From: Chitinophaga fulva
GTDB taxonomy: Bacteria > Bacteroidota > Bacteroidia > Chitinophagales > Chitinophagaceae
NCBI RefSeq assembly: GCF_012927205.1
Contig: NZ_JABBGC010000003.1
Span: forward strand, 682,001-746,000
DNA: 64,000 nucleotides
Direction of reading: 5' to 3'
The notes below the pieces were generated by a model. That model was not told the DNA's origin. It did not search any database and saw only the letters and a list, made by a program, of their open reading frames with translations. Positions 15,300 to 23,953 of the stretch are shown one piece after another. The position numbers and the translations under genes are program-made. How positions within the stretch are numbered: the first letter of the stretch is position 1; the number at the start of each line of letters is the position of its first letter.

Positions 15300-18200
15300 T
15301 TAAAGTGTTACTCTTAACCCCAGGCTATAACTGTGTTTAGACAATGGATTAAACTGAGTTCCGATAAGCGGGTCCGCATTGTATTCCGGATCAATGCCGT
15401 AATGATTGGCTTTCCATACCATAAAGTTGCTGGCCTGCGCAAAGACACTGGCACGTTGTAACCGTAAACTTTTCACTAATGCCGGCTGCAGGTCGTACGA
15501 CAAGGAAATATCCCTGAGTTTTATATAGGAAGCGCTTACCACATTTATGTCTGCATAGTTAAAGTAGTCCATGTTTCTGCGGGTAAAATCAATAACCGGA
15601 CTGGAAACATAGGAAGGCACGTTGGTAAATGCTTCATCGCCTGATTTTTTCCAACGGTCAAGAAAATCTGTTCTGAGATTACCACCGAAGTAGGCACGGT
15701 CAGCAAGACGACCGGAGCTTTTAAAGCTCACATTCCTGCGCATCAAATGACCCAGGTTGTAGATGAGGTTTGCAGACAGGGAAATACCTTTATAACTGAA
15801 AGTATTGGTAAGTCCTCCGCTAAATTTGGGCTGTGAAACGCCCATATATACCAGGTCGTTACCAGGTTCGATGTAAGGATTTTTGGTCACCTTATTATTG
15901 GCCAGTCTTATTTGCGGGTCACCCAAACTGTCGAGCCCTGCATACTTGTATGCGAATACCGCACTGAGTGGATAACCAGCCACCCTTGGGTAACCTATTT
16001 TAGAACTTGCTGTGTTGTACAGCGGCGAATTTACCCCCCAGGATACCAGTTTATTCTCGTTGTAACCGAATACCCATCGGGTAGCCCACCTAAAATTTTT
16101 AGTGCGGATGTTTTCTGAACTCAGCGTGATCTCTATCCCTTTGTTGTTTGCCGTTCCGAGATTACCGGTGATTTGCGTGAATCCTGTAAATGGATTTGCC
16201 GGGAGAAAACTGAGCAGGTCAACTGTTGTCTTGTTATATCCTTCAATACTACCATTGATGCGATTGTTGAACAAGGCAAAGTCGATCCCTATATTGACAA
16301 CTTTCACACTTTCCCAGGAGAGTTTTCTATTGGCCGCACTGGCGATACTTAGGGCGTCTCCACCTATGCCACCGCTTGATGCCTGTGCATTGGGATTCAG
16401 TACATCATACAACGTAGCTGCCCCTACGTAAGGGGAATTCCCCAGAATTCCGTAAGTACTCCTCAGCGCGAGCGCATCGATCCATTTGACACCTGACATG
16501 AATGATTCCTTATCTATCCTCCATTTACCCCCCAGGCTCCATACCGGTTTGTTCTGTGAAGACACGTCACTACCAAAAAGGCTGCTCTGGTCTTGTCTCC
16601 AGCTCATGTCAAGACTGTACTTCTGGTTGAAAGAGTAACTTCCCAAAGCAAAGTAGGAATTAAAACGTGTGACGGTCCTGGCAACCTGGTAGAAATTACC
16701 GCTCAGATACCCTCCGCCGGTTACAGTCCCTTGTATTCCTTTGGACATGGTAAGGTAGTCCAGCACCGGATAGGTACCCAATGCCAGATCATATCCATAT
16801 AGGTTGATACTGGAGTTATAGGCGTATTGTTCCTGTGCCTCCTGTCCTGCCTGCAGGGTCAATGCATCTTTTCCCTGCCGTGGCCTGGCCTCATACACCA
16901 TTTGGTTACGCACGGTCCAGTTATGCTGGTCGTTGGTCATGGTGTTGAAATTGCCACCCGTCAGCGGCAGATAATACACAGGCGTGGAAGCCGCAGTAGG
17001 CGCCACGGTAAGGCTCAGCAGCATTTTTCGCATGTTGAGGTACTTGTTGTCGGTGTATATATCATAGGTACCAGGGGTTTTCTGATAGCCGTAAACGCCC
17101 TCAAACCGAAGACCTTTCCACAGCTTCACGCTCACTCTGGCATTTACATTCGCGCTCAGATTGGTCCGTTTACTATACTGGTAGTTGAGTTCATCCAGTG
17201 GGTAATAGTCCAGGTTAATACGGCTGCGGGCCTGGTAATTCTGCCGAAGCGAATCGCCATAACCTGTCATATAAGGTATGTTGATACTTCTGCCATTTGC
17301 ATCCTGCCACGGCTGATAAGGCATCACATCATTTGGAATATTGATTATGCCTTTACCGGTACTGACGGTGTTGTTCAGTGCGGTGTTCAAGGTAATGGTG
17401 ACACGTTTGCCTGCATTAAAATGCTGGGTGAGGTTGAGCCTGTAGCTGTTGCTCTCCTCTCCCTTCCGGATGCCCTGTATATTGACATAACCCAGTGAAA
17501 GGTAATAGGAATAAATATTGGTACCACCGGAGGCTGATATGGTATGGCTGCTAGTGACAGAAGGCCGGGTGGTAAGATGTAACACCTGTGATCTTCCATC
17601 AATGTTGGCCAGGCTATCAAGGCTTTTGTTGGCCTGCTCTGCGGAAATTAGCCCCCGATACTGGTTGTAAAGGACCATATCGTGAGGAGCTACAAAACCC
17701 GAAGAAACACTGGCCCATGGATAGCGCACCGGATCAAATACCTCCCGGGCCGCCTGTATGTATTGCCTGCTGTTAAGCATTGGATCATGCGCCCACTCCG
17801 GCCTGCTCTGAACAGTTACGGAGCCATTATAATCAATGTTCATACGCTGGTTCTTTTTACCTTCACGGGTAGTGATGACCACCACGCCATTAGCTGCCCG
17901 GGCGCCGTAGATGGCAGCTGCCGCTGCATCTTTGAGCACTGTGATATCTTCTATATCATCCTGGTTCACGGCACTGAAATCAGTGGAGACCACACCATTG
18001 ATCACATACAACGGCTCCGCATCCAGCATGACGCTGTTAGTTCCCCTGATCAGGCTCTTCCGGGATACAATACCATTAGCATTAGACCTGCTCTTTACAT
18101 TGTTGAGACCAGCGTTCACCGTGAGACCAGCCACCTGTCCATCCAGCCGGCCAATGATATCTGTTACATCCCGGCTGCCTACACGATTCCGGAAAGTCTC

Positions 18201-18938
18201 CATGTCGGGCTTAGCAAAAGAGCCGGTAGCCCTTTCCTTGCTCAGCTGCTGATAGCCGGTATTGTATACGGTTACAGCCGATAACTGTGACAACTGCTGT
18301 TTCAGCGTCACGCTCATCTGCTCACCGAATCTTACTGGCACCAGGCGTGTTTCATAGCTGATACTCCTGAATATCAGCGTATCTCCTTTCTCCGCAGGGA
18401 ACATAAAAAAGCCCTTTTCATTTGTCGGAGTAGCGCGTTTGTCGCCCTTTGTCATGACGGTAATACCGGGCAGCGGGTTTCCCTGCTCATCTGTTACAAT
18501 ACCATGAACACGAGGCAATTCCTGCTGCGGTTGTTCCTGTTCCTGGACGGATGAATTTTTTGTGCCGGCTTTTTTCCGGATAAACACGGTCTTGCCCTGG
18601 ATCACAAATTCCAGTGGCTGTCCTTCCAGGATAATGCTTAATGCTTTTTCCAGCGGCACGTCTTTTAGTTGTACCGAAACAGGTTTCATGCCGGCAAGGC
18701 CATCATTGCTATAAAAGAATTTGTAACCTGTTTGCTCCGAGAGCATGGAAAACAGTTGTGCAGGCGACGCTTTCCCTGAATAGCTGACTTTTTGCGCCTG
18801 CACCGCTGCACTAAGTTGCAGCAATAACGCCAGCAGCAATAGACTGCCGGCTTTACTGAATGGTTGGTTTTTGATTATTGTACGCTCTCTTCCCCGCATA
18901 GGAAGGATGATAGGGACATTGTCACCTTTAATTTGCAT
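15300..18938 (-). CDS. SusC/RagA TonB-dependent transporter with STN domain (cluster 1)
   Basis: The 1212-residue protein reads in order: a long signal peptide (cleavage near AVQAQ), an STN domain (about 50-122) used for signalling to FecR, a carboxypeptidase-D-like domain starting VHGIVTDEQGNPLPGITV (about 143-205), a plug with the SusC motif ITVLKDAAAAAIYGARAANG, and a C-terminal beta-barrel ending SLGLRVTL. It imports ligand across the outer membrane using TonB energy. The STN plus the upstream sigma/FecR genes show transcriptional self-regulation. The start is supported by a leader sequence shared with the second susC gene. Confidence 0.95.
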   Translation of the reverse strand: MQIKGDNVPIILPMRGRERTIIKNQPFSKAGSLLLLALLLQLSAAVQAQKVSYSGKASPAQLFSMLSEQTGYKFFYSNDGLAGMKPVSVQLKDVPLEKALSIILEGQPLEFVIQGKTVFIRKKAGTKNSSVQEQEQPQQELPRVHGIVTDEQGNPLPGITVMTKGDKRATPTNEKGFFMFPAEKGDTLIFRSISYETRLVPVRFGEQMSVTLKQQLSQLSAVTVYNTGYQQLSKERATGSFAKPDMETFRNRVGSRDVTDIIGRLDGQVAGLTVNAGLNNVKSRSNANGIVSRKSLIRGTNSVMLDAEPLYVINGVVSTDFSAVNQDDIEDITVLKDAAAAAIYGARAANGVVVITTREGKKNQRMNIDYNGSVTVQSRPEWAHDPMLNSRQYIQAAREVFDPVRYPWASVSSGFVAPHDMVLYNQYRGLISAEQANKSLDSLANIDGRSQVLHLTTRPSVTSSHTISASGGTNIYSYYLSLGYVNIQGIRKGEESNSYRLNLTQHFNAGKRVTITLNTALNNTVSTGKGIINIPNDVMPYQPWQDANGRSINIPYMTGYGDSLRQNYQARSRINLDYYPLDELNYQYSKRTNLSANVNARVSVKLWKGLRFEGVYGYQKTPGTYDIYTDNKYLNMRKMLLSLTVAPTAASTPVYYLPLTGGNFNTMTNDQHNWTVRNQMVYEARPRQGKDALTLQAGQEAQEQYAYNSSINLYGYDLALGTYPVLDYLTMSKGIQGTVTGGGYLSGNFYQVARTVTRFNSYFALGSYSFNQKYSLDMSWRQDQSSLFGSDVSSQNKPVWSLGGKWRIDKESFMSGVKWIDALALRSTYGILGNSPYVGAATLYDVLNPNAQASSGGIGGDALSIASAANRKLSWESVKVVNIGIDFALFNNRINGSIEGYNKTTVDLLSFLPANPFTGFTQITGNLGTANNKGIEITLSSENIRTKNFRWATRWVFGYNENKLVSWGVNSPLYNTASSKIGYPRVAGYPLSAVFAYKYAGLDSLGDPQIRLANNKVTKNPYIEPGNDLVYMGVSQPKFSGGLTNTFSYKGISLSANLIYNLGHLMRRNVSFKSSGRLADRAYFGGNLRTDFLDRWKKSGDEAFTNVPSYVSSPVIDFTRRNMDYFNYADINVVSASYIKLRDISLSYDLQPALVKSLRLQRASVFAQASNFMVWKANHYGIDPEYNADPLIGTQFNPLSKHSYSLGLRVTL

Positions 18939-18954
18939 ACTTTTACATCGTTTG
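18935..18954 (-). promoter_or_regulatory. Conserved leader at susC-1 start
   Basis: On the minus strand CAAACGATGTAAAAGTATG leads into the initiator ATG of susC-1. The same stretch, with two differences, precedes the susC-2 start at 29164-29183, while flanking leader sequence is unrelated. It probably marks the ribosome entry region, since Bacteroidota rarely use Shine-Dalgarno sites. Confidence 0.45.
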
Positions 18955-19116
18955 AGTTTAATAAATGAGCAGCGGCCTATGCTGTTTCAAGTTAAACGTA
19001 ATGACAAGCCGGGGGTAGGACGCCCATCTTGGACACCCGGTTTCTTTCATTTTGTTCACAAAACTTGTTTCAGGACTTTCCCTGCTGTTTGATTTTGGTT
19101 TTATTATGATACTATC

Positions 19117-20298
19117 CTATGGCTGTATGACAAGTTTATTTTCATGCTCAAAAGTATAATGTAGTTCATTGGAACCTAGCCCCTGCAATACCTGCGAGAG
19201 CGTGAGCGATCTTTCTATTTCGCCGCTGAAAGTGGCCTTAGGCATTGTTCCCCGGAATTCCACTTCTATATTGTACCAGCGTGCCAGTTGCCGCATCACT
19301 GTTTTAATGTCCGCATTCTCAAACCAGAAGAAACCATTTTTCCAGGCTATCACCGCTTTCAGGTTGGCTGTTGATACCGTGGTGCTTCCATCAGGCATTA
19401 CAGCCGCCGCTTTGCCAGGCTGTAACAAAACACTTTCCTGCCCGGTCTTCACCTTTATGGAGCCCGATACCAGGGTGGTGCTCATATAGTTCTCTTCCGG
19501 GTAAGCATTAATATTAAAAGCAGTTCCCAGCACCTGTACGGCTGTATTATTCACTTTGACTATAAATGGCTGATGCGCATTCGCCGCTACCTCGAAATAA
19601 ACTTCACCGGTTACTTCCACATTTCTTTCTTTCCCGGTAAACGCTGTTGGATAATGGATAGAGCTGGCGGCATTCAGCCAGACTTTTGTGCCGTCTGCCA
19701 ATACCAGGCGGAACTGCGCCTGCCGTGGAGTACTCAACTGATTATAACCAGTAGCTGTTTCCTGTCCTTTTACTTCATATTGCAGGCTGCCGTTTTGCTG
19801 ATGCACAGCCGCTGTTCCCTGTTGGATAACCTGGTTGCCGGTACTGTCAAGTGTGATATGAGAGCCGTCCGCCAGCGTTAGTATAGCCTTATTTGCACCC
19901 GGCTGAATATCGGATATCTTCGCTACAGCGTTTCCGGAAGATGCGCTGCGATGATTAATAAAATAATAGGCACCTACCGCCAGCAAGCCCGCCAGCATGG
20001 CCGCGGCCCATCCCCAGCGATGTATAAAACGGGGCTGTTTAGCAACAGGCGGCATCTCCCGTATGCTTCCTGATGGCGGTCTGTCTGCCGACAATACCAT
20101 GGCCAGTTCTTCCGCAACAAGCTCCTGGTCCAGCTTTTCCGCCTGGCCAGCTTCTTCGTTCATCCACGGACTTAGCAGTTCCTGCCACTCCTGCTCATTT
20201 CCTTCCCCGGAAAAACTAAACAGCTCCTCCTGTTCAGACGCAGAGAGACGGCCAGACTTATATTGTTCCAGTAAATAACTAAAACGGGATGCATCCAT
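19117..20298 (-). CDS. FecR-family anti-sigma factor (cluster 1)
   Basis: The upstream in-frame start at 20337 is less likely than the ATG at 20298, which gives a standard N-terminus (MDASRFSYLLEQYKSGRLS) and 393 residues. Residues 1-80 are the cytoplasmic anti-sigma region, followed by a TM around 92-113 (WAAAMLAGLLAVGAYYF). A periplasmic FecR domain contains LADGTKVWLNAASSI and GEVYFEVA, and a DUF4974 C-terminal domain ends QVLQGLGSNELHY. It transmits the SusC STN signal to the sigma factor encoded upstream. It lies ~180 bp before susC. Confidence 0.93.
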   Translation of the reverse strand: MDASRFSYLLEQYKSGRLSASEQEELFSFSGEGNEQEWQELLSPWMNEEAGQAEKLDQELVAEELAMVLSADRPPSGSIREMPPVAKQPRFIHRWGWAAAMLAGLLAVGAYYFINHRSASSGNAVAKISDIQPGANKAILTLADGSHITLDSTGNQVIQQGTAAVHQQNGSLQYEVKGQETATGYNQLSTPRQAQFRLVLADGTKVWLNAASSIHYPTAFTGKERNVEVTGEVYFEVAANAHQPFIVKVNNTAVQVLGTAFNINAYPEENYMSTTLVSGSIKVKTGQESVLLQPGKAAAVMPDGSTTVSTANLKAVIAWKNGFFWFENADIKTVMRQLARWYNIEVEFRGTMPKATFSGEIERSLTLSQVLQGLGSNELHYTFEHENKLVIQP

Positions 20299-20382
20299 AA
20301 TTCGAGATTCATAGTTAAAGTGGCGTGGGGAAAACAAACGTACTAATCATCTAAAAAAAATATTTCCAAACAGGCAAGTCCA

Positions 20383-20991
20383 TCACATCCGGCTTGAAAA
20401 AATCAGGTACAACAGTACCCAGGGCAATGGGTAACCTGCGTTTGCCAAATGCTGACGGATCTGCTTTAATGCCGTTACCAGCGTATTCTTCACGGTGTTT
20501 ACAGAGAGCGATAAATGGGTGGCAATTTCGGAAGGTTTCAGCCCTTCTTCCCGGCTTAACTGATAGATACGCCGGCGTTGATCGGGCATTTGCTGAACGG
20601 CATCCCGCACCAGCTTCATTATTTCAGCCACAGTCGTGGGTTCTGCCGGCGTTATTGACTGTCCTTCGGCAAAAACATCCTCATATACCATGCTTTCACT
20701 ACGGAGTGTTAGCAGGTTTTTGCGTAAAATCGCCCTGCACTGCCGGGAAGCAATACGCAGCAGCCATCCCCGCATTTGCCGGATTTCAGCGAGCTGGTCA
20801 CGCTGCAGCCATACCTGCAGAAATGTTTCCTGCAGCGCTTCACGCACATCTTCATCATTAAGTGAAAATCGGCGGACCAGCGAAAATAACTGCGGGTAAT
20901 AGTAAGAAAAAAAGACTCCAAAGGCTTGCTCATCGCCAGACGCTATCTGCTGAATAAGCGCATTTTCATTATTTAAAAAGTTGCTGGACAA
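20383..20991 (-). CDS. ECF RNA polymerase sigma factor, TTG start (cluster 1)
   Basis: The 202-residue protein has sigma region 2 (AFGVFFSYYYPQLFSLVRRF and DEDVREALQETFLQVWLQRD) and region 4 with an HTH (GLKPSEIATHLSLSVNTVKN), typical of the FecI-like Bacteroidota group with a hydrophobic C-terminal tail. A stop codon lies two codons upstream of the first possible start, and no in-frame ATG exists before region 2, so translation must start at the TTG at 20991. It drives the FecR-SusC-SusD genes below it, probably held by FecR until the ligand is sensed. Confidence 0.9.
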   Translation of the reverse strand: MSSNFLNNENALIQQIASGDEQAFGVFFSYYYPQLFSLVRRFSLNDEDVREALQETFLQVWLQRDQLAEIRQMRGWLLRIASRQCRAILRKNLLTLRSESMVYEDVFAEGQSITPAEPTTVAEIMKLVRDAVQQMPDQRRRIYQLSREEGLKPSEIATHLSLSVNTVKNTLVTALKQIRQHLANAGYPLPWVLLYLIFSSRM

Positions 20992-21111
20992 ATTTTAATG
21001 ATTGATGTTCACCGGGGCTAAATTTAATGCAAAAAAATTGTCGTCCAAATAATTATCCATTTTCTATGGTGCGTCCTTCCTGAGGTAGCCCGCACTGGCA
21101 GGGGCATAAAA

Positions 21112-21144
21112 AAGTACAACCTGCGTTCGTCGCAGGTTGTACTT
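21112..21144 (-). terminator. Terminator of the SusCD-2 operon
   Basis: Perfect 14-bp stem (21112-21125 / 21131-21144) with a 5-nt loop and A-run on the minus-strand exit side (TTTTTT in the transcript). It lies 50 bp after the DUF4302 stop codon and before the sigma gene of cluster 1, so the two SusCD operons are separate units. Confidence 0.8.
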
Positions 21145-21194
21145 AGCAACACTTATGGTACGAGACCCGGGCCTGCTTAATGGCACATTTGAGG

Positions 21195-22502
21195 TCAATA
21201 AAGCATAAAAGTCATGACAGTACTACCATTTTTGCTGGTGATTTTCCCATACATATTTCCGCTGTCGAAATAATAGTCCAGCGCAAACTCATTATTCTGT
21301 AAAAATGTATCCAGTAAACTCACGTTATAGGTGGCATAACCAGGCGCTAATACGATCTTATTGCTCAGCTTGTATAACCCTGTTGTTGGATTGAAATCAT
21401 AGTCATAACGAAACCTGGTCGCATAAATAGAATTCCCTTTGAACAATAGCCCTTCCATGATTATTTTTTTATTAGGAACATCCCATACCAGGTTGATCTC
21501 GCTCTTGTCGTAAGAATTCGGATAAGCTAATACCAGTAAGCTCAATTGCTTCAGGATAGTAGTGCCCGCAGGATTTGTACCCGGCAAATTAGCCAGAAAC
21601 GGAAGATTCAATCCCATATAACTCAACCCTATCATCTGATTCAATGGAAGAAGGGCTGTCTGCGAACTCCTGACTTCTATCTTCTCTCCACTCTTTGTTT
21701 GTACAAAGAGTTTATTATCCTCCAGCAATATCTTTGTGATGAACGTGTTCCCAATCTGTACCCTATCCGATAATTCCATGCCATTGACAGAATAGGAAAA
21801 ATTCCCGGAGGAAAGCTTGATTTCATTATTAACCACGCTCATTATCCCCACCCGTCTTGCGCCTGTATTAGGTATAATCTGGTAAGTAACGCCGCCATAG
21901 TCAAAAACAGAGACCTTGTTACTGGCAAAAACAGCCTTTACAGCCTTAATATTTGCCAGATAACCTCCATTCAAATAAGCCTCCTGTTCCTGTTTGGTTG
22001 CTTTTACCAAAATCATTTCGGTCCTGAATTTTCGGCCTGCCAGGAACATCGAATCGGGGGTAACCCTAACAAACTCAAATTCGTTGTCTCCTTTAAATCC
22101 TTGCCCTACAACGCCTCCGCTCACACCCGGATTTGGATCACTTAATAAATGGATGTAATTATAGGTCTCAAAAGAAAGAATCGGGGCATTTACCAATTTA
22201 ACCCTGTATGCAGATACCTGCACCACGGTGCTGCTGGTATCATTGATATCCGACACCATGCAAACCCGGTCCTTCTTTCCGTCAAAATCAAAGTCCATAT
22301 AAAAACCGAAATTACCTTTCAACAGGGTTGAATTCGTGATTTTCCAACCATATTGTGCCTGTATGAGCATCTGATTGAATTGTTGTTGCTGTTCACTCAT
22401 ACGCTCATCAGGCGTTTGCTTAAAAACCAGATCCACATCTGAGCGGCTACAACCTGTCACCAAAACGGAGATGACAAATAAGAGTTTATATAAATTCTTC
22501 AT
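21195..22502 (-). CDS. DUF4302-family lipoprotein (cluster 2)
   Basis: The 435-residue protein has an SPII signal (MKNLYKLLFVISVLVTGC). The N-terminal part of the mature chain, with MLIQAQYGWKI, the DFDFDGKKDRV stretch and SFETYNYIHLLSDPNP, fits DUF4302 proteins found beside SusCD pairs. It is the last gene of cluster 2, 37 bp after the metallopeptidase gene and followed by a terminator. It is expected at the cell surface as an accessory ligand-binding lipoprotein; that role is inferred from position, and no enzymatic motif is visible. Confidence 0.85.
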   Translation of the reverse strand: MKNLYKLLFVISVLVTGCSRSDVDLVFKQTPDERMSEQQQQFNQMLIQAQYGWKITNSTLLKGNFGFYMDFDFDGKKDRVCMVSDINDTSSTVVQVSAYRVKLVNAPILSFETYNYIHLLSDPNPGVSGGVVGQGFKGDNEFEFVRVTPDSMFLAGRKFRTEMILVKATKQEQEAYLNGGYLANIKAVKAVFASNKVSVFDYGGVTYQIIPNTGARRVGIMSVVNNEIKLSSGNFSYSVNGMELSDRVQIGNTFITKILLEDNKLFVQTKSGEKIEVRSSQTALLPLNQMIGLSYMGLNLPFLANLPGTNPAGTTILKQLSLLVLAYPNSYDKSEINLVWDVPNKKIIMEGLLFKGNSIYATRFRYDYDFNPTTGLYKLSNKIVLAPGYATYNVSLLDTFLQNNEFALDYYFDSGNMYGKITSKNGSTVMTFMLY

Positions 22503-22538
22503 AATCTCATGAATTAATTTGGTTAATCATTATTCAGT

Positions 22539-23933
22539 TTACTTTCTCACTTTCAACAATTGAAAATTGAGATAACTGGTCCTGTCGCCTGCCTTATAAA
22601 AGCCTCCTGAGTTGAAAAAAGTTTCATCACGACGGGAGATATCCGGCTTGCTCACTGACCAGTCCACCTTGAAAGATGAGCCTGTCAGGTAACCGGAGAC
22701 ATTGGTCATGAAGGAAGCCATGAAAAAATTCGCATTGGTATAATTCGCCCCGGTTCCCTGGGCGGCTTTTACAAAACTGATGGAATGATTAACCGGGTCC
22801 TGGGTATAAGTGAAATTGTAGTCCGCGTAAATTACCGGGTTCGTCCCGGACCTGAAAGGTACACTAACGACCAAAGTTCCAGCGGTGGCATTAGCAGGTG
22901 TAAATATATAAGTCAAATCCTGCACTACATACTTAGCGGAGGCGCTGTACGCGTACACTGCTGCCTTAAAGTTATCTACAGCGGTCTTTACGTCAGCAGA
23001 AACAGTTGCTGTATTATAGCTTAGTTTTGTATCAAACAGCCCTTGGTTGAAAAACCAATATTCAAAAGACTGGGAACTTTTATCATTGAATTCATTATAC
23101 ATGGCGAAAGCAACCTCCCTTTGCAGTTTCCTGAAATCAACCCCGAATTGATCTCTGAAATAATTTACAACGGCAGTTTCTTTTTTCTTCAGAATATCAT
23201 ATCCTGATTTAGGTACCTTTCCGGCCTTATTGTCAAACCACAATTGTCCATATGCTAATAAAAAACCGGCCGTTTCCGCGAAATCCTCCATCACATTGGC
23301 TCTCGCGTATCGGGAAACAAAGCCCAGTGAATCATTATCCTTGTCCGGATAAAGTGTAGCATTGCGCCAGGATTCCGTATAGTCTGCCCTGGAGATATTC
23401 TCAAATTCCAGTGGCAATCGCTGGATCTGAGACAGGGTATGGGTGAATTCATGGTGCAGGGTTTTCAGCCTTGGCCGCACCGCTTCCGGGTCAGCGATAT
23501 TTACTGCATTCACCTCATAGAGGGTAATATTTCTACCACCACTGGCAGTGGCTAACACGCGTGATCCATCAGATTGGATAGAATATGATCCAAATAAAAC
23601 CCATTCTTTGGGAACACATTTTTTCACAAAGGTCTTGCCTCCCGCAATTTCATAAGGTTGCACATAACCACTCAAGACCATCCTCATTTGCTCTTTTACC
23701 TTGTTTTCCTGAGCAGGCACCAGGTTTTCATCAATCGCTCCTTTATAGCGGTCAAAACGGTAAACTACCTCCAGGTTATAAGGATCTGTAAAGGTTTTAG
23801 TTAACCAATTATCCAGTTCGGTGGGTGTATAGTCTAATTCTTTGTTGAACTCGAAATCTACCTTCTCTTTTTTCCTACAGCCGGTTGCAACCAGCACTAA
23901 CAGGAAGGAAAGCGTGATACAAAATATTTTCAT
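22539..23933 (-). CDS. Peptidase_Mx1-type zinc metallopeptidase lipoprotein (cluster 2)
   Basis: An in-frame TTG lies at 23939, but the ATG at 23933 starts a clean lipoprotein signal (MKIFCITLSFLLVLVATGC). The HEFTH motif at residues 161-165, preceded by LKTLH, is the zinc site of the putative metallopeptidase family (Peptidase_Mx1) that co-occurs with SusCD and DUF4302 genes. A further acidic helix (ANVMEDFAETAGF) could supply the third ligand. Product of 464 residues, predicted at the cell surface. It lies 15 bp after susD-2. This suggests the cluster handles proteins or peptides. Confidence 0.87.
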   Translation of the reverse strand: MKIFCITLSFLLVLVATGCRKKEKVDFEFNKELDYTPTELDNWLTKTFTDPYNLEVVYRFDRYKGAIDENLVPAQENKVKEQMRMVLSGYVQPYEIAGGKTFVKKCVPKEWVLFGSYSIQSDGSRVLATASGGRNITLYEVNAVNIADPEAVRPRLKTLHHEFTHTLSQIQRLPLEFENISRADYTESWRNATLYPDKDNDSLGFVSRYARANVMEDFAETAGFLLAYGQLWFDNKAGKVPKSGYDILKKKETAVVNYFRDQFGVDFRKLQREVAFAMYNEFNDKSSQSFEYWFFNQGLFDTKLSYNTATVSADVKTAVDNFKAAVYAYSASAKYVVQDLTYIFTPANATAGTLVVSVPFRSGTNPVIYADYNFTYTQDPVNHSISFVKAAQGTGANYTNANFFMASFMTNVSGYLTGSSFKVDWSVSKPDISRRDETFFNSGGFYKAGDRTSYLNFQLLKVRK

Positions 23934-23953
23934 AACCAAATTTTAATGGTGTT

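Noticed and set aside
17682..18284. 200-codon plus-strand ORF inside susC-1 and other long antisense ORFs in both susC genes
   Set aside because: They mirror the strongly conserved susC frame on the other strand and encode no recognisable protein.
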